Shown here piece after piece: positions 17,736 through 26,927 of a stretch of 64,000 bases of DNA. The translations under genes and the position numbers were made by a program. This stretch comes from an uncultured Aquimarina sp. Its GTDB lineage: Bacteria > Bacteroidota > Bacteroidia > Flavobacteriales > Flavobacteriaceae. Numbering within the stretch: the stretch's first letter is position 1; every line of letters starts with the position of its first letter. Under the pieces are notes generated by a model. That model was not told the origin of the DNA and made no database searches. It saw nothing but the letters and a program-made list of their open reading frames with translations. The stretch covers positions 1 to 64,000 of the forward strand of contig CANMMM010000020.1 in the NCBI GenBank assembly GCA_947498935.1. Direction: 5' to 3'.

Positions 17736-18890
17736 TTGTCAATATATTACCTCATTACTTTTTTTATCGGAGCTTATTTGCTTACTTATTTCACTATACC
17801 AAAAATTATCGGTTTGGTGCAATATAAAAATTTGATGGATAACCCAAATATTAGAAGTTCCCACATTAAAAAAACACCAACACTAGGAGGAATTTCCTTT
17901 TTTTATACACTAATTTTTTCTCTTTTTTTCTTAAAAGATTGGGCAGTAAAAGAAGAATCAATATATCTTATTCCAGGTCTAACAATTTTATTTATCGTTG
18001 GACTTAAGGATGATTTGGTTGTGCTTTCTCCTTATACTAAGTTAGCAGCTCAAATCTGTGCTATTGCCTTTGTTTTGAGCAATGATAGTTTTATGATTTA
18101 TTCATTGAATGGTTTTTTAGGAATAGAAGAAATACCTAATTATGTTTATTATGCGGTAGCTGGTTTTATGATGCTAACTATTATTAATGCGTACAATTTG
18201 ATTGATGGAATAGATGGGTTAGCGGCTATAGTGGGAACGATTATTCTAATGATTTACACAACTATTTTTTATATTACAGAAGAGTTCTTCTATGTATTGG
18301 TTTGCCTGACATTAAATGGAAGTCTCATTGCTTTTTTGAGTTACAATTTATCCTCAAAAAAGAAAATTTTTATGGGGGATACAGGATCGCTGATAGTTGG
18401 GTTTATAATTAGTGTTTTGACGTTAAAGTTTTTGGCATTATCACCTAAGGCATATGATAGTTTACCCTTTTTATTAGAAAATGTACCTCTGATAGCAATC
18501 AGTATATTGATTGTCCCATTGTTTGATACAGCAAGAGTTTTTACTATTCGTTTAGCAAATGGAAGAAGTCCGTTTTCAGCTGATAGAAATCATACACATC
18601 ATATTTTAATTGATTATTTTAAAATATCACATCAACAAGCAAGTTTTATAATCGGTGGCTTTAATTTAATATTTGTTTTGCTATTTATAATTTTAGGTAG
18701 CACTTCTTATAATTTTTATATGGTAGTGGCTCTAATTTTTGCAGTAATAGCGCTAGGATACTTTTTTTACCGCTACGATTATAGTTTTGCAAACATTAAA
18801 AGAAAAATACTTTTCAGAAGAAAAGTAAGTAATTTAAAAACTGAAGTTAAAAAGGGGAGTGAGAAGCTTATTAAGAGAGATAAAAGGTAA
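17736..18890 (+). CDS. wecA: Undecaprenyl-phosphate GlcNAc-1-phosphate transferase (WecA/TagO family)
   Basis: This 384-residue polytopic protein of the MraY/WecA family has Asp92-Asp93 in GLKDDL, NAYNLIDGIDGLAA (155-160 region), FMGDTGSLIVGF with Asp215, and the C-terminal ADRNHTHH with His286, 288 and 289. It would attach a sugar-1-phosphate, usually GlcNAc-1-P, to undecaprenyl phosphate as the first step of repeat-unit assembly. Start is the TTG at 17736. About 190 bases separate it from genes on each side. The window also has two unrelated initiating enzymes (25445, 29318), so at least two glycans may be started here. Confidence 0.9.
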   Translation: MSIYYLITFFIGAYLLTYFTIPKIIGLVQYKNLMDNPNIRSSHIKKTPTLGGISFFYTLIFSLFFLKDWAVKEESIYLIPGLTILFIVGLKDDLVVLSPYTKLAAQICAIAFVLSNDSFMIYSLNGFLGIEEIPNYVYYAVAGFMMLTIINAYNLIDGIDGLAAIVGTIILMIYTTIFYITEEFFYVLVCLTLNGSLIAFLSYNLSSKKKIFMGDTGSLIVGFIISVLTLKFLALSPKAYDSLPFLLENVPLIAISILIVPLFDTARVFTIRLANGRSPFSADRNHTHHILIDYFKISHQQASFIIGGFNLIFVLLFIILGSTSYNFYMVVALIFAVIALGYFFYRYDYSFANIKRKILFRRKVSNLKTEVKKGSEKLIKRDKR

Positions 18891-18959
18891 CCTTATATTT
18901 TTAACAGTCCTCAATGCAATAAAGGGAGAAGAAAAAGCGTATTAATGCTATTTTGAATG

Positions 18960-19003
18960 GATTGCTATAAAAATATAACTCAATTAAGTTAAAAATAGCA
19001 ATC
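18960..19003. other. AT-rich stem-loop downstream of the wecA-like gene
   Basis: GATTGCTAT at 18960-18968 is the exact reverse complement of ATAGCAATC at 18995-19003, with a smaller AACT/AAGTT pairing inside. It lies about 70 bases after the stop of the wecA-like gene. No U-run follows, so it is not a textbook terminator; it may stabilise or attenuate the transcript. Confidence 0.35.
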
Positions 19004-19080
19004 TAGCACATTAACATTGCATAATATACCTCTTAAATATTTTAGTAACAAAGGAAGCTATTTACTAAAAACAATCAATT

Positions 19081-20130
19081 TTGTCACTAATACCCGAACT
19101 TTACATATTATTAGTTAATTATAATGGATATAGAGATACGATTGAATGTCTAGCATCAATTTATAAGCAGCATACAGTTATTAATATTCAGACGATTATT
19201 GTTGATAATAGTATATCAGATACTGATGTAAAGAAACTCATACAATGGGCAGAGAAAAGAGATGAGGAAGAAATAGTAACGAAGTTCCCTGAATACGTAT
19301 ATCCTTTAGTAGACAGGGCTATCAGTTATGCTCATGTGTCAGAAGAGAGCTTAATAGGGCAAAAGTTTGAAGAAGAATTACTCATTATAAGAGCTCGTAG
19401 CAATAATGGTTTTGCTGCTGCAAATAATATAGGTTTGCGTTATATACAGAGTGTGGTAAGCCATCCAGTGCCTATTTGGATATTAAACAATGATACGGTT
19501 TTAGCAACTAATACTGTTCAGGAGTTAGTTAAATCACTTAAAGATATATCTGGAACTTATAAAAAGAATGGATTATTTGGCACTCCCTTATTGGATTATG
19601 ACAAAGCAAACGAAATACAAGCCATAGGAGGAAGGTATCATAAGTTATCGGCTACCTCAAAACATGTAGGAGAAGGAATGATTGTTTCAGAAATAAAAAG
19701 GGTAGAAGATTACAAGATAGATTATCCTGTAGGAGCTTCCATGATTATTTTTACTCCTTTTTTAGAAGAAGTAGGAATGCTGAATGAAGAATACTTTCTT
19801 TTTTTTGAAGAGATGGACTGGGTGGAAAGATTGAAAAGAAAAAAAGGAATCGTACAGATTTTAAATGTATTAGGTGTATATCATAAACAAGGGAATACTA
19901 CACAAAGTAATTCTAAAAATGATAAGCCAGAATTTATAGATCAATTGTTTTTGCGAAATAGAGTTTTGTTTACAAAAAACTATTACAATGGTTATATTTG
20001 GTCAGTAATTCTGTTTATTATTGTTGTTTCATTACCCAAAAGAATTATCAAGGGACAATTCGATAGAATTCCTAAAATAGTTACAATGGTATTTACTACA
20101 TACTTTGGAAAAAAAAGAAAAGCTATATAA
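19081..20130 (+). CDS. Glycosyltransferase family 2 protein
   Basis: The product has 349 residues and the GT-A fold of family 2: YILLVNYNGYRDTIECLASI at the N-terminus, IIVDNS, RSNNGFAAANNIGLRY, and WILNNDTVL with the DXD-like Asn-Asp-Asp. LFFEEMDWVERLKRK is the acceptor-side ED motif usual in rhamnosyltransferase-like members. A hydrophobic stretch near residues 300-325 may anchor it to the membrane. The TTG at 19081 gives a start just before the first strand. It overlaps the next gene by 26 bases. The donor could be dTDP-rhamnose, but the nearby rmlD is broken. Confidence 0.88.
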   Translation: MSLIPELYILLVNYNGYRDTIECLASIYKQHTVINIQTIIVDNSISDTDVKKLIQWAEKRDEEEIVTKFPEYVYPLVDRAISYAHVSEESLIGQKFEEELLIIRARSNNGFAAANNIGLRYIQSVVSHPVPIWILNNDTVLATNTVQELVKSLKDISGTYKKNGLFGTPLLDYDKANEIQAIGGRYHKLSATSKHVGEGMIVSEIKRVEDYKIDYPVGASMIIFTPFLEEVGMLNEEYFLFFEEMDWVERLKRKKGIVQILNVLGVYHKQGNTTQSNSKNDKPEFIDQLFLRNRVLFTKNYYNGYIWSVILFIIVVSLPKRIIKGQFDRIPKIVTMVFTTYFGKKRKAI

Positions 20131-21361
20131 CTTCATAATTATTATATTCTTTACATTCTGTGTACAGTTTACGGATGTAAAGTTAGGATTGATAAAATTT
20201 TCAGAGCTTGCTTTACTCGGTTTAATACCAATAATTTTAGCCAAAAAAATACATAAGTATGTTGTTTACTTGTTAGTGTTTTTTTCTTTAGCAACTGTTA
20301 TTACTATGTTGAAGACATATTTCAGTAGTTTTCAGTATTTAGAGCCATCATTTTTAAAACGACCTTATTTAATAACTGTAGGAAGGTATTTAGAACTAAT
20401 TACATGCTTGGTGCTTTGTAATTTTGTATTTCTTTATTTTTATAATTTAAAGAAAAAGAAACAACACCTCTATTATTTATTGAGGTTTATAGATATAAAT
20501 ATTGGCATAACTATAATTTTCGCATTTATATACTGTTTAGTAATTACCAATCTTTTGCATATAGATGATACTAGACTGGTCTATAATTATGATATAAGAC
20601 TCAGAGCATATTTTGTAGAAGGAGGACCTTATGGGCTTATGTTAAGCTTTATTTTTATACTTACTAGTTTTTTCAAAAAGAGTAAAAAGCGTTTAGCTAA
20701 AAGAATATTTCTTTTCGTTGTTATTCTTTTTATGGCAAAATCAAAATCAGGTTTTTTATGTGCCATATTATGGTTAGGAATAGAAAACTATGGTGTTGTA
20801 TTGAAGAGAGTAAAAAGTTTTGCATTGCCACTCTTGCTAATAGGAGGTTTAGGGTTTTATCTTTTGTTTATCAACGTCGGTAGTATGTATGTAAGAGAAA
20901 TTGGAAAGATCAAAGAATCCATATCAGAAAGAACTACAGATAACAACTTGGTCATGGGTAGAATATCGGGCTTTTTTATAGCGCCAAAAATGATTGCTGA
21001 TCATCCTTTATTTGGAATAGGGATCGGTAATTATCCATTACTAAGAAATAATGATGAATATCGTGGTTTTTTTCCATTACCTAAAAAAGAATTCAGATTA
21101 AAAGACGCGCATGGATTTGGTGGAATCATGGATATTTTAGTAGATACAGGTTTTGTAGGATTGTTCTTTTTTATAGGAATTATGTTTCATCGTTATCGAA
21201 CACTTAGCAGGAAGCTTCGATTGTTCTTGATAGGCTTTTTGATATTATTTTGTTTCGGAGTTCAAATCTATTTTTTATATCCCTGGATGTTATTTGGTTT
21301 GATATTATCTAATATAAGCAGTACTCATGAAATTAGTGGTAGACTTAAGGCTTATCAATAG
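20105..21361 (+). CDS. Polytopic O-antigen polymerase/ligase-like membrane protein
   Basis: This protein of 418 residues has about eleven membrane segments and a large periplasmic loop with VMGRISGFFIAPKMIADHPLFG, GIGNYP, then KDAHGFGGIMDILVDTGFVG. This is the Wzy/WaaL pattern, in which the Arg, the G-x-G-x-N turn and the loop His are conserved. It starts from a TTG inside the GT2 gene (26 bases of overlap) and ends 35 bases into the next gene, so translation is probably coupled. It is a good candidate for the polymerase of this sub-cluster. Polymerase versus ligase is not decidable here. Confidence 0.75.
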   Translation: MEKKEKLYNFIIIIFFTFCVQFTDVKLGLIKFSELALLGLIPIILAKKIHKYVVYLLVFFSLATVITMLKTYFSSFQYLEPSFLKRPYLITVGRYLELITCLVLCNFVFLYFYNLKKKKQHLYYLLRFIDINIGITIIFAFIYCLVITNLLHIDDTRLVYNYDIRLRAYFVEGGPYGLMLSFIFILTSFFKKSKKRLAKRIFLFVVILFMAKSKSGFLCAILWLGIENYGVVLKRVKSFALPLLLIGGLGFYLLFINVGSMYVREIGKIKESISERTTDNNLVMGRISGFFIAPKMIADHPLFGIGIGNYPLLRNNDEYRGFFPLPKKEFRLKDAHGFGGIMDILVDTGFVGLFFFIGIMFHRYRTLSRKLRLFLIGFLILFCFGVQIYFLYPWMLFGLILSNISSTHEISGRLKAYQ

Positions 21362-22415
21362 TTCCGGAATAGGGACATATCTTAAAAATATAATTCCTGA
21401 AATCATCGATTTTTTTGATGATGTTGTTGTGTTAGGAAATTACAAGGAATTGGCTAATTTTAATTGGAGTCATAAAGTAGAAATAATACCATTTGATGAT
21501 GACATTTATAGCCTTTCAGAGCAATTACATTATTCAAAAATAATACCCATTTGTGATCTTTTTTGGTCACCACATTTTAATGCGCCATTATTTGGTATAA
21601 AAGCACGAAAACGATTGGTGACAATACATGATGTCAATCATCTGGCGAATCCTACTTATTATAGCTTTGCTAAAAGAATTTTTGCAAAATACCTCTATAA
21701 AAATGCGGCACGAAAAAGCGATCATATTGTAACGGTTTCAGAGTTTTCAAAGTCAGAAATTTTAAAATATTTTAAAGTTTCACCTCATAAAATATCAGTA
21801 GTACATTGTGGTGTTAAGAAGGATTTCGGATCAGTTTTCGATGAAGAATCGATTAAAGTAGCAGTTCCCTCTACTTATATATTATTCGTAGGTAATGTAA
21901 AACCCCACAAAAATTTATTGACATTGCTAAAAGCATATAAAGCTTTAGGACTGTCATATCAGAATACTTATAAACTAGTAATTTTAGGCAAGAAAACAGG
22001 GTTTATAACAGGAGATACTACTGTTTTTGAGTACATAAAAAATAATGATTTAGAAGAGTACATATATTTTACAGGGCATTTAGAAGATGATCAAGTATCA
22101 TTTGTGTATAGAAAAGCAACATTATTTGTGTTTCCATCGTTGTATGAGGGGTTTGGTTTACCTATCTTAGAAGCAATGGTTTGTAATATACCTGTTTTGA
22201 GTTCTGATAAAGCGAGTTTGCCGGAAGTAGGAGGGGATGCTGTTGTTTATTTTGACCCTTTACATCCAAAGAATTTAAAAAATAAAATCATAGCGATATT
22301 ACAAGATCCGATAATCCAGCAACAACTGATCAAAGCTGGAAAAAATCAGGCGGCTAAATTTACTTGGAAACTGGCTATTAATAAACACATAGAAATTTTT
22401 AAAAAATTATTTTGA
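21327..22415 (+). CDS. Glycosyltransferase family 4 protein
   Basis: The protein has 362 residues with the GT4 layout of WbaZ/mannosyltransferase-like enzymes: MKLVVDLRLINSSGIGTYLK, TIHDVNHLANPTYYS, VTVSEFSKSEILKYF, YILFVGNVKPHKNLLTLLKA, and SLYEGFGLPILEAMVCNIPV with the E-x7-E donor motif, then SLPEVGGDAVVYFDP. Related enzymes use GDP-mannose or rhamnose donors, but specificity cannot be inferred. The ATG at 21327 lies within the preceding gene and its end overlaps the following gene by 4 bases. Confidence 0.9.
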   Translation: MKLVVDLRLINSSGIGTYLKNIIPEIIDFFDDVVVLGNYKELANFNWSHKVEIIPFDDDIYSLSEQLHYSKIIPICDLFWSPHFNAPLFGIKARKRLVTIHDVNHLANPTYYSFAKRIFAKYLYKNAARKSDHIVTVSEFSKSEILKYFKVSPHKISVVHCGVKKDFGSVFDEESIKVAVPSTYILFVGNVKPHKNLLTLLKAYKALGLSYQNTYKLVILGKKTGFITGDTTVFEYIKNNDLEEYIYFTGHLEDDQVSFVYRKATLFVFPSLYEGFGLPILEAMVCNIPVLSSDKASLPEVGGDAVVYFDPLHPKNLKNKIIAILQDPIIQQQLIKAGKNQAAKFTWKLAINKHIEIFKKLF

Positions 22416-23653
22416 AAACATTTCTTTTAAATCAATATTCTACAATACAATATTACTTATTGTGTGTGTTAGTATTGTTTCCTTTGTTGCCAAGAGCTAT
22501 TCATAGTACTTTAATTATAACAATGAGTATAGTTGCATTAGTATACTTGTTTGTTGTAGGTTATCTTCGTTGGAATAGAAAAAAGAGCACTGAATTATTG
22601 GTTTTATCTGCGGTGTTTTTCATTGCGGTAATAAGTGTATTCTATAGCAGTAATTATCAGAGTAGTGTTAAGTACGTCACTAGGTTGATGCCTTTATTAG
22701 CATTACCTATGGTTTTTCTTGTAGGTGATAAACTAATTACAAGCTATAAACGGTTTGCTATGGTATGTACGTTGTATATCATGGCAGTCTTCATCAGATT
22801 GTTATTAACCCATATCTTTTTATGGAACGATTTGTATCACCTGTCCACTAACTCTTGGGAATTACGAAATAAAATAGAGCAATTTACAGGAATTCATGGA
22901 ACTTATTTAGCATTGTGGCTTGGCTGCGCGGTTTTGATAAGCATACATTTAATTAAGAGTTATAAAAAACGTTTTTTTGTAGTTAGTATTGGAATTATAG
23001 TCATTATATACTTGTTGTATTGGCAATTACTTATAGCTTCTAGAATGGCTTTTTTTGCGACTATGATAAGTATATTATTTATGGTATTGCGATTATTTAA
23101 CATTAGAATCCGTACTATATTTTTTTTGGGTCTATCGTCTTTTATAGTAGTAGGGTTTGTTTTTCAAAAACAACTGCTATTCAAGATTAATGAGCTAACA
23201 AATTATGAATCTGCAATACCTAATGGTAAGTACGAGGATACGTATCCAGAAATATCAAATGAAGATATAAGAAGTGTGATTTATTATTGTGCTATTAAAA
23301 GTATTATGAAAAAACCAATACTTGGGTTTGGAATAGGAGATGTGGATCAAGAATTACAGTATTGTTATGATACTGAGTTTTCACATACAGATACTTTTCA
23401 ACGACTTTATTATAATACGCATAGTCAGTATTTACTTATTTTAATGGCAACAGGTTTTGTAGGTTTTATAATGTATATGATAGCAAATACAGTGCTCATT
23501 AGATGGTCATTATCTATATCAGCGCTATATTCAGGTGTATTGTTACTATTTTTTTTGTGCTTTGTGTTTGAAAATATATTAAATAGGCATGATGGAGTTT
23601 TGGCATATAGTATTTTTAATACACTCTTTTTCTCCTTTAGAGATAATAACTAG
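22412..23653 (+). CDS. O-antigen ligase family protein
   Basis: The 413-residue polytopic protein carries RSVIYYCAIKSIMKKPILGF, GIGDVDQELQ, and YNTHSQYLLILMATGFVGF with the loop His typical of WaaL/Wzy. It aligns in motif order with the gene at 30735 (APIIGYGVGDANHQL, YNAHNQFFQTLLQTGVVG), so the two look like paralogues in neighbouring modules. It starts at a TTG overlapping the previous gene by 4 bases and is the last gene of the AT-rich part of the locus. The ~90 bp repeat A begins 21 bases after its stop. Confidence 0.82.
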   Translation: MKTFLLNQYSTIQYYLLCVLVLFPLLPRAIHSTLIITMSIVALVYLFVVGYLRWNRKKSTELLVLSAVFFIAVISVFYSSNYQSSVKYVTRLMPLLALPMVFLVGDKLITSYKRFAMVCTLYIMAVFIRLLLTHIFLWNDLYHLSTNSWELRNKIEQFTGIHGTYLALWLGCAVLISIHLIKSYKKRFFVVSIGIIVIIYLLYWQLLIASRMAFFATMISILFMVLRLFNIRIRTIFFLGLSSFIVVGFVFQKQLLFKINELTNYESAIPNGKYEDTYPEISNEDIRSVIYYCAIKSIMKKPILGFGIGDVDQELQYCYDTEFSHTDTFQRLYYNTHSQYLLILMATGFVGFIMYMIANTVLIRWSLSISALYSGVLLLFFLCFVFENILNRHDGVLAYSIFNTLFFSFRDNN

Positions 23654-23674
23654 TTTTATAGAAAACATACAAAC

Positions 23675-23762
23675 GCGTTAGGGATAGTAGAGGAAATCCC
23701 ACAGCCCGACGATAGGAGGAGCGAGGAATTGGAACGGATAGCCCGACCCTTGGGGAACGCCC
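23675..23762 (+). repeat. ~90 bp interspersed repeat, copy A
   Basis: This copy runs from GCGTTAGGGAT to GGGGAACGCCC. The outer GCGTT and AACGC can pair, and GGGAT can pair with the following ATCCC, so the element could fold as RNA. Copies D (45127) and E (57215) are in the same orientation, and copies B (32044) and C (41197) are reversed. It lies between the last AT-rich gene and the less AT-rich module, exactly at the composition change. Confidence 0.85.
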
Positions 23763-23805
23763 AAATAACAATAATTTTTAAGTAGAATTAGATTAAAAAT
23801 TGAAC

Positions 23806-24951
23806 ATGAAAAAAGCCCTTATACACGATTGGTATACACAATACAGCGGAGCAGAGAACTGCATCGAGAGCCTGACCAATGTATGGCAGGATTTTGATCA
23901 CTTTACGTTGGTAGATACGTTTACGGACCAGCAACGAGCAAATGTATTAAAGGGTAAAAAAACGACCACTTCTTTTATTGAGAAATTACCTTTTGGGAAG
24001 AAAAAATACCGATCCTATTTGCCATTTTTTCCATTGGCGATAGAGCAGTTTGACCTTAGTGACTATGAACTCATTATTTCCTCTTCCTCAGCTGTGGCAA
24101 AGGGAGTACTCACGCGCCCAAACCAATTGCATATCTCCTATGTACATTCGCCCATAAGGTATGCATGGGATTTGTATTTTCAATATCTTAGAGAGAGTGG
24201 TTTAGACAGGGGGATAAAAGGCTGGTTGGCCAGGTATTTTATTCATAAAATTAGGATTTGGGATGTCAGTACTGCGCATAGACCCAATTATTATATTGCC
24301 AATTCTAACTATGTAGCCGCTAGGATCAAAAAAGTATATGATAAAGAGGCCATCGTGATCTACCCACCTGTTGATACGAATACATTTAGCATCGCTAGTG
24401 AAACCGAAGACTATTATATCACTTGTTCTAGAATGGTGCCGTATAAAAAGATCGATCTGATTGTGGAGGCATTTTCTCAAACGGATAAAAAATTAATTGT
24501 GGTAGGAGGAGGACCTGATGCTAAGAAAATCAAAAAAATAGCAGCACCTAATGTAACTTTAGTAGGGCACTTACCCAAACAAGATATGGTGCGCTATCTA
24601 AAAAAAGCAAGAGCCTTTATTTTTGCAGCAGAAGAAGACTTTGGTATTGCACCTGTAGAGGCACAATCATGTGGAATACCTGTCATCGCTTACGGAAAAG
24701 GAGGCGTATTAGAGACGGTCAAAGGTACTTTTGTAGGAGATGAAGTAACACAGGAGCAAACAGGTGTTTTTTATAAAGAGCAAACTACAGCGGCACTTTT
24801 AGAAGGAGTAGCCTTTTTTGAGCAACATGAGCAGCGTTTTCAGAAAACAACCATTCGGAAGAACGCAGAATTATTTAGTAGAGAACGTTTTGAAAGGGAA
24901 TTTAAAGCGGTAGTAGATAGGTTGTATACAGAGTGGAAAGCAAAACAATGA
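23806..24951 (+). CDS. Glycosyltransferase family 4 protein (WbaZ-like)
   Basis: Starting at the ATG at 23806 gives 381 residues; a TTG two codons upstream is less likely. The sequence KKALIHDWYTQYSGAENCIE, ISYVHSPIRYAWDLYFQYL, VIYPPVDTNTF, and EEDFGIAPVEAQSCGIPVIA match the mannosyltransferase-like GT4 enzymes found next to WcaJ/WbaP-type initiating transferases. It probably adds the second or a later sugar at the cytoplasmic face. Codon use is clearly less AT-rich than in the genes to the left. It is followed by nearly 500 bases of mobile-element debris before the sugar-phosphate transferase. Confidence 0.9.
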   Translation: MKKALIHDWYTQYSGAENCIESLTNVWQDFDHFTLVDTFTDQQRANVLKGKKTTTSFIEKLPFGKKKYRSYLPFFPLAIEQFDLSDYELIISSSSAVAKGVLTRPNQLHISYVHSPIRYAWDLYFQYLRESGLDRGIKGWLARYFIHKIRIWDVSTAHRPNYYIANSNYVAARIKKVYDKEAIVIYPPVDTNTFSIASETEDYYITCSRMVPYKKIDLIVEAFSQTDKKLIVVGGGPDAKKIKKIAAPNVTLVGHLPKQDMVRYLKKARAFIFAAEEDFGIAPVEAQSCGIPVIAYGKGGVLETVKGTFVGDEVTQEQTGVFYKEQTTAALLEGVAFFEQHEQRFQKTTIRKNAELFSRERFEREFKAVVDRLYTEWKAKQ

Positions 24952-25001
24952 TTTGCTAAATAAAGGATACGTATTTACGAAAACCAATACCTCGTGTATT
25001 T

Positions 25002-25156
25002 TCGTATATCAGAAATAATATTTTCGTATTTTCAAGGTTTAGTAACGAAGCGATATACATTTTTTGTTGCATAGCGGCGCTACGGCGTTTATAAACGACC
25101 AAGCTTGAGTATGAGAGACGGTTTTTAGAGCAATTTGAAAAAGTTTATATTACCTC
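25002..25156 (+). mobile_element. Degenerate MITE-like element
   Basis: The central TTTTTGTTGCATAGCGGCGC (near 25059) and the right part AGCAATTTGAAAAAGTTTAT with a decayed end ATTACCTC match the corresponding parts of the full element at 38328-38489. The left terminal repeat is not recognisable, so the left limit is approximate. Confidence 0.5.
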
Positions 25157-25248
25157 AATACCTAATACTATTTATTATCGTATTTTGGGTTAAAAGTTTT
25201 TTGCATTTTTTTAGTTAAATTATAATAAGAGTGATGTATATTGTCAGT

Positions 25249-25406
25249 AAAGTGGTGTAAAATTTTTTGATTTCAGCGAAAATCTAAGTTTTGCACTCAA
25301 ATACAGTAATTTTTTGTTGCATAGTAGCGCTTGAAAACCCAAAAATTACAAAATTTGAGTGTAAAGGATCATTTTTATAGCGACTTGCAAAAGTTTATAC
25401 CGTTTC
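25249..25406 (+). mobile_element. MITE, ~158 bp, upstream of the sugar transferase
   Basis: The left end AAAGTGGTGTAAAATTTTTT and right end AAAGTTTATACCGTTTC are an imperfect inverted pair matching the IS-type ends. Internally it shares GATTTCAGCGAA, TTTTTTGTTGCATAG, AATTACAAAATTTG and GGATCATTTTTATAGCGA with the copy at 38328-38489. It ends 38 bases before the true ATG of the next gene, so it may carry or disturb that gene's promoter. Confidence 0.75.
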
Positions 25407-25444
25407 AACAAATCACACACAAAAAATTACATGAGTATCTATTT

Positions 25445-26785
25445 ATGAATACTGCCAGTTATTCCAAATTCATAAGACCTTTATTATATATAATAGATCT
25501 ATTTGTAATCTCATCTTTAGCAGACCTGTGCTTATATATCAGTATTGTAGATTTAGTATTCATTATTGCTTTTTGGATCATCCTATCTATTTTTCTGTCT
25601 TTTTACAAAGTATATCGTTTTACCAAGATCACAGCTATTGTAGGGCTTTTATCCAAACAGATCATAGTACTCGTTTTATTGATATTCTCATATCTATATA
25701 TCACACACGCTAGTATACATTGGACAGATGTAATACATTATTTTTTAAGCATCTTTTTGGTATTGAATATTTGGAGGATTTTCCTTTACGAGGTTTTTAA
25801 AAAATATCGAATCATTACGGGTAGTAATTATCGAAATGTGATCGTTATAGGTGCTAATGACTTAACAGGTAAGCTGGTCAGTTTTTTTGATACAATGCCT
25901 AGTTATGGATATAAATTCAAAGGCTTTTTTACAGATAAGGGAGTAGCCGATAAATTAGGAAGCATCGAAGAGAGTTTTGACTACATGGCTAGCCATGCCA
26001 TTGATGAGGTCTATTGTTCGGTAAGTGAATTAAGTGATCATCAACTAAAACAATTCATAGAGTTTTGTGATATACATATGAAGAATTTGAAGTTTTTACC
26101 AGATAATAAAGAGTTGTTTGCTAAAAATTTACATCTTAATTATTATGACTTGATACCTGTGTTATCGTTGCGTAAAATACCGTTAGACGACACGCTAAAT
26201 AGTTGGGTAAAACGAATCTTTGATGTTTTGATTGCTGTAATAGTACTAGTATGTTTGCTCTCGTGGTTAATACCACTGATGAGTATTATTATCAAGCTAG
26301 AAAGCAGAGGCCCTGTATTTTTTAGGCAGAATAGGCCAGGGATCAAAGAAAAAGGATTTTACTGTTATAAATTCAGATCTATGCAATTAAATGCCAGATC
26401 AGAAGATTCCGCTAGTAGAAATGATGCACGAGTGACCAAAGTAGGAAAGTTTATCAGAAGAACTAGTATCGATGAATTACCACAATTTATCAATGTATTA
26501 CTAGGCGATATGTCTGTCGTAGGCCCGAGGCCACACCTTTGGAAACAAAATGAGTTGTATGGAACTAAGATTTCTAAATATATGGTGAGGCATTTTGTAA
26601 AACCAGGTATTACAGGACTCGCACAAGTAAAAGGGTATAGAGGAGGAATAGAAACAAAAGAAGATATCATTAACAGGACGAAATATGATATTTTTTATAT
26701 AGAGAACTGGTCGTTATTATTGGATATCTACATCATGGTGCAAACCGTATTCAATGTTTTCAAAGGAGAAGAAAATGCTTATTAG
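25445..26785 (+). CDS. Polyprenyl-phosphate sugar-1-phosphate transferase (WcaJ/WbaP type), first copy
   Basis: I start it at the ATG at 25445 (446 residues) because MNTASYSKFIRPLLYIID aligns with the start of the paralogue at 29318 (YSYLIRPLHIVVD); the in-frame TTG at 25331 lies inside a MITE. Four membrane segments come first, then a CoA-binding-like domain (NVIVIGANDLTGKLVSF), then the PGT domain with KRIFDVLIA, FFRQNRPGIKEKGFYCYKFR, RRTSIDELPQFINVLLGDMS, VVGPRPH and KPGITGLAQVKGYRG. It would start repeat-unit synthesis by linking a hexose-1-phosphate, often glucose, to undecaprenyl phosphate. It differs from WecA-type enzymes. Confidence 0.92.
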   Translation: MNTASYSKFIRPLLYIIDLFVISSLADLCLYISIVDLVFIIAFWIILSIFLSFYKVYRFTKITAIVGLLSKQIIVLVLLIFSYLYITHASIHWTDVIHYFLSIFLVLNIWRIFLYEVFKKYRIITGSNYRNVIVIGANDLTGKLVSFFDTMPSYGYKFKGFFTDKGVADKLGSIEESFDYMASHAIDEVYCSVSELSDHQLKQFIEFCDIHMKNLKFLPDNKELFAKNLHLNYYDLIPVLSLRKIPLDDTLNSWVKRIFDVLIAVIVLVCLLSWLIPLMSIIIKLESRGPVFFRQNRPGIKEKGFYCYKFRSMQLNARSEDSASRNDARVTKVGKFIRRTSIDELPQFINVLLGDMSVVGPRPHLWKQNELYGTKISKYMVRHFVKPGITGLAQVKGYRGGIETKEDIINRTKYDIFYIENWSLLLDIYIMVQTVFNVFKGEENAY

Positions 26786-26927
26786 TAGATTTAGAAACTG
26801 ATAGCAGATGCATTGCTAGAGGTTTCATCTAATTTCAATAGAAAACCTAAAAATAAGACCCTAAAATCTGTAGTAACCAAAGTGGATTATCCTATTTTTG
26901 CTACAGCATACAAATTAATTCTAAAAT

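Larger units (their letters stand above)
24952..25444. other. 493-base intergenic stretch filled with MITE-like copies
   Basis: No gene is supported here. It holds a degenerate element (about 25002-25156) and a better preserved one (25249-25406), described separately, with AT-rich sequence between. An open frame with TTG at 25331 runs through the second element into the sugar transferase, but this extension is element-derived and not part of the family. Confidence 0.7.

Noticed and set aside
25331..25444. 38-residue N-terminal extension of the sugar transferase from TTG 25331
   Set aside because: It lies inside a MITE and is absent from the paralogue at 29318, whose start aligns with ATG 25445.
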